Of a stretch of DNA of 64,000 nt, positions 62,732 through 64,000 are shown piece by piece; position 1 is the first letter of the stretch; every line of letters begins with the position of its first letter. The notes below the pieces were generated by a model. That model saw nothing but the letters and a program-made list of their open reading frames with translations. It had not been told where the DNA came from and ran no database searches. The position numbers were made by a program, and so were the translations under genes. Source of the DNA: an uncultured Clostridia bacterium (GTDB taxonomy: Bacteria > Bacillota > Clostridia > TANB77 > CAG-508); the NCBI GenBank assembly GCA_934178475.1, contig CAKPQH010000006.1, forward strand, positions 1 through 64,000, read 5' to 3'.

Positions 62732-63946
62732 ATGGAAAACGTATTTAAAATATTACAAGAAAGAAATTATATAGAACAAATGACTCATCCAAAAGAAATG
62801 GAAGAAATGTTTAGTAAAGAATCTGTTCCTTTTTACATTGGAATTGATCCTACTGCAGACAGCTTACATGTTGGACATTTCGTTTCACTTATGGTGGCAA
62901 GTCATATGCAAAAATGTGGTCATAAACCTATAATATTAATTGGTGGTGGTACTGCCATAATTGGTGACCCTTCTTTAAAAAATGACATGAGAAAAATGCT
63001 ATCTAAAGAAGACATTGAACATAATATTTCATGTATAAAAAAGCAAGTTGAGAAATTCGTTAGTTTCGAAGGTGATAATGCTGCTATTATAGTAAATAAC
63101 GCTGATTGGCTATGTGATCTAAGTTATATCAATTTTATGAGAGATATTGGTAGCAAATTTACAATAAGCAAAATGCTTGCCGCTGAATGTTATAAAAATA
63201 GGTTAGAAACTGGTCTAACATTCTTTGAAATGGGTTATATGCTTATGCAATCATATGACTTTTTACATTTATATAATACATATGGTTGTAAACTTGAAAT
63301 GGGTGGAAATGATCAATGGTCTAACATAATTGGTGGAGTTGAACTTATTCGTAAAATAGGTAAAGATGATTCTTTTGGTATGACCTTTAAACTTCTTACA
63401 ACTAAAGAAGGTAAAAAAATGGGAAAAACAGAAAAAGGTGCATTATGGTTAGATGCTGAAAAAACTTCCCCATATGAATTCTATCAATATTGGAGAAACA
63501 TTGAAGATGATAGTGTTAAAACTGTTCTATGCATGCTTACTTTCCTTCCTATGGATGAAATCAATAGACTTTCTTCTCTAAAAGATGAAAAAATTAATGA
63601 AGCTAAAAAAGTATTAGCTTATGAAATAACAAAACTTATTCATGGTGAAGATGAAGCTAAAAAGGCAGAGGAAGCATCAAATGCTTTATTTGAAGGTCAA
63701 GGTTCTCTTGATAATATGCCTACTATAAAATTAGAAAACAGCAATTGTTCTTTAGTTGATGCTATTATTCTATCTGGTATTGCTCCATCAAAAGGTCAAG
63801 CAAAAACATTAATATCACAAAATTCAATTTCTTTAAATGATGAAAAAATATCTGATATTTCTTATTGTCTATCTGATAAAGACTTTAAAGATGGTTTTGC
63901 AATATTAAAAAAAGGTAAAAAAGTCTTCTATAAATTAGAAAAATAA
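62732..63946 (+). CDS. tyrS: Tyrosyl-tRNA synthetase
   Basis: 404 aa. YIGIDPTADSLHVGHFVSLM (HIGH variant HVGH), GGTAIIGDPS, EMGYMLMQSYDF, GGNDQWSNIIGG and LTTKEGKKMGKTEKGALWL (KMSKS as KMGKT), then a C-terminal S4 RNA-binding domain (SLVDAIILSGIAPSKGQAKT). Attaches tyrosine to tRNA. AGGAGG precedes the ATG. I see no T-box leader upstream of the operon. Confidence 0.97.
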   Translation: MENVFKILQERNYIEQMTHPKEMEEMFSKESVPFYIGIDPTADSLHVGHFVSLMVASHMQKCGHKPIILIGGGTAIIGDPSLKNDMRKMLSKEDIEHNISCIKKQVEKFVSFEGDNAAIIVNNADWLCDLSYINFMRDIGSKFTISKMLAAECYKNRLETGLTFFEMGYMLMQSYDFLHLYNTYGCKLEMGGNDQWSNIIGGVELIRKIGKDDSFGMTFKLLTTKEGKKMGKTEKGALWLDAEKTSPYEFYQYWRNIEDDSVKTVLCMLTFLPMDEINRLSSLKDEKINEAKKVLAYEITKLIHGEDEAKKAEEASNALFEGQGSLDNMPTIKLENSNCSLVDAIILSGIAPSKGQAKTLISQNSISLNDEKISDISYCLSDKDFKDGFAILKKGKKVFYKLEK

Positions 63947-63960
63947 AATAAAATAAAATA
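63941..63960. repeat. (AAATA)4 microsatellite at the end of tyrS
   Basis: Four pentanucleotide units that include the tyrS stop codon. Length change would alter only the last codon or the untranslated tail. Confidence 0.75.
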
Positions 63961-63963
63961 AAA

Positions 63964-64000
63964 ATAACGAATACATTAATTAAATAGTTGTATTCGTTAT
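63964..64000 (+). terminator. Terminator of tyrS
   Basis: ATAACGAATACA and TGTATTCGTTAT pair; the tail leaves the window. Confidence 0.65.

Overview
The window is very AT-rich, with A/T-ending codons, strong AGGAGG-type ribosome binding sites and many hairpin-plus-T-run terminators. The gene set points to a low-GC Gram-positive clostridium: ackA-pta, dipicolinate synthase subunit B (spoVFB), FemX, alanine racemase, DisA, RadA, an IreB-RuvX-DUF1292 cluster, DUF1189, VanW and tmRNA. The recurring prepilin-like N-terminus GITLIALVITIIVLLILAG resembles proteins I associate with uncultivated gut clostridia. That placement is inference. Most genes lie on the minus strand; plus-strand genes cluster at 23.8-25.8, 51.2-52.0, 56.6-58.9 and 62.5-63.9 kb.

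Layout. 0-1 kb: a partial gene, a decayed DinD/RhuM-like gene and a small nucleotide-binding-type protein. 1-4.1 kb: an ECF sigma factor fused to a membrane anchor and an outer domain, then small accessory genes, including a flavodoxin whose only well-placed start is ATT. 4.5-7.4 kb: acetate production (pta-ackA) and spoVFB. 7.6-9.2 kb: a GC-richer secreted repeat protein. 9.5-14.6 kb: ftsH, DUF1189, alr, femX (envelope quality control and wall synthesis). 16-20 kb: tmRNA, a 57-aa membrane protein, mtaB split over three frames, an ITPase-like protein and MscS. 20-28 kb: two prepilin-like display proteins, NUDIX, pyk, VanW and a frameshifted D,D-carboxypeptidase. 28-36 kb: glmM, an unknown pair, a second DUF1189 gene, 6S RNA and an SbcCD-like YhaO-YhaN pair. 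36.6-43.8 kb: IreB-RuvX-DUF1292, then a GAF/degenerate-GGDEF protein, a CpaE-like protein with AT-hooks and a small pilin-like membrane protein, then a G5-glucosaminidase. 43.9-49.4 kb: cyclophilin, disA, radA, acyl-ACP thioesterase, pgi. 49.6-55.4 kb: a third prepilin-like protein (NlpC/P60 cargo) with a microsatellite-containing leader, dtd, a transglutaminase-like protein, an LAKTG-anchored protein and ychF. 55.5-64 kb: tRNA-Thr, a ClpE-like unfoldase, small membrane proteins, a TPR protein, a zinc-ribbon protein and tyrS.

Two patterns stand out. (1) Three +1 frameshifts (two in mtaB, one in the carboxypeptidase) have the same form: an extra C just before a Gly codon, leaving an in-frame CGG exactly where the frame must move. 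CGG is otherwise almost absent from the window, and both genes are otherwise intact. (2) Two prepilin-like surface-protein genes are preceded by a promoter, a short conserved leader ORF containing a microsatellite ((CT)16 in one, TG/CG in the other) and a terminator hairpin. Only one reading frame leads translation into the hairpin. This looks like phase-variable attenuation of surface display, which I do not recognise as described.
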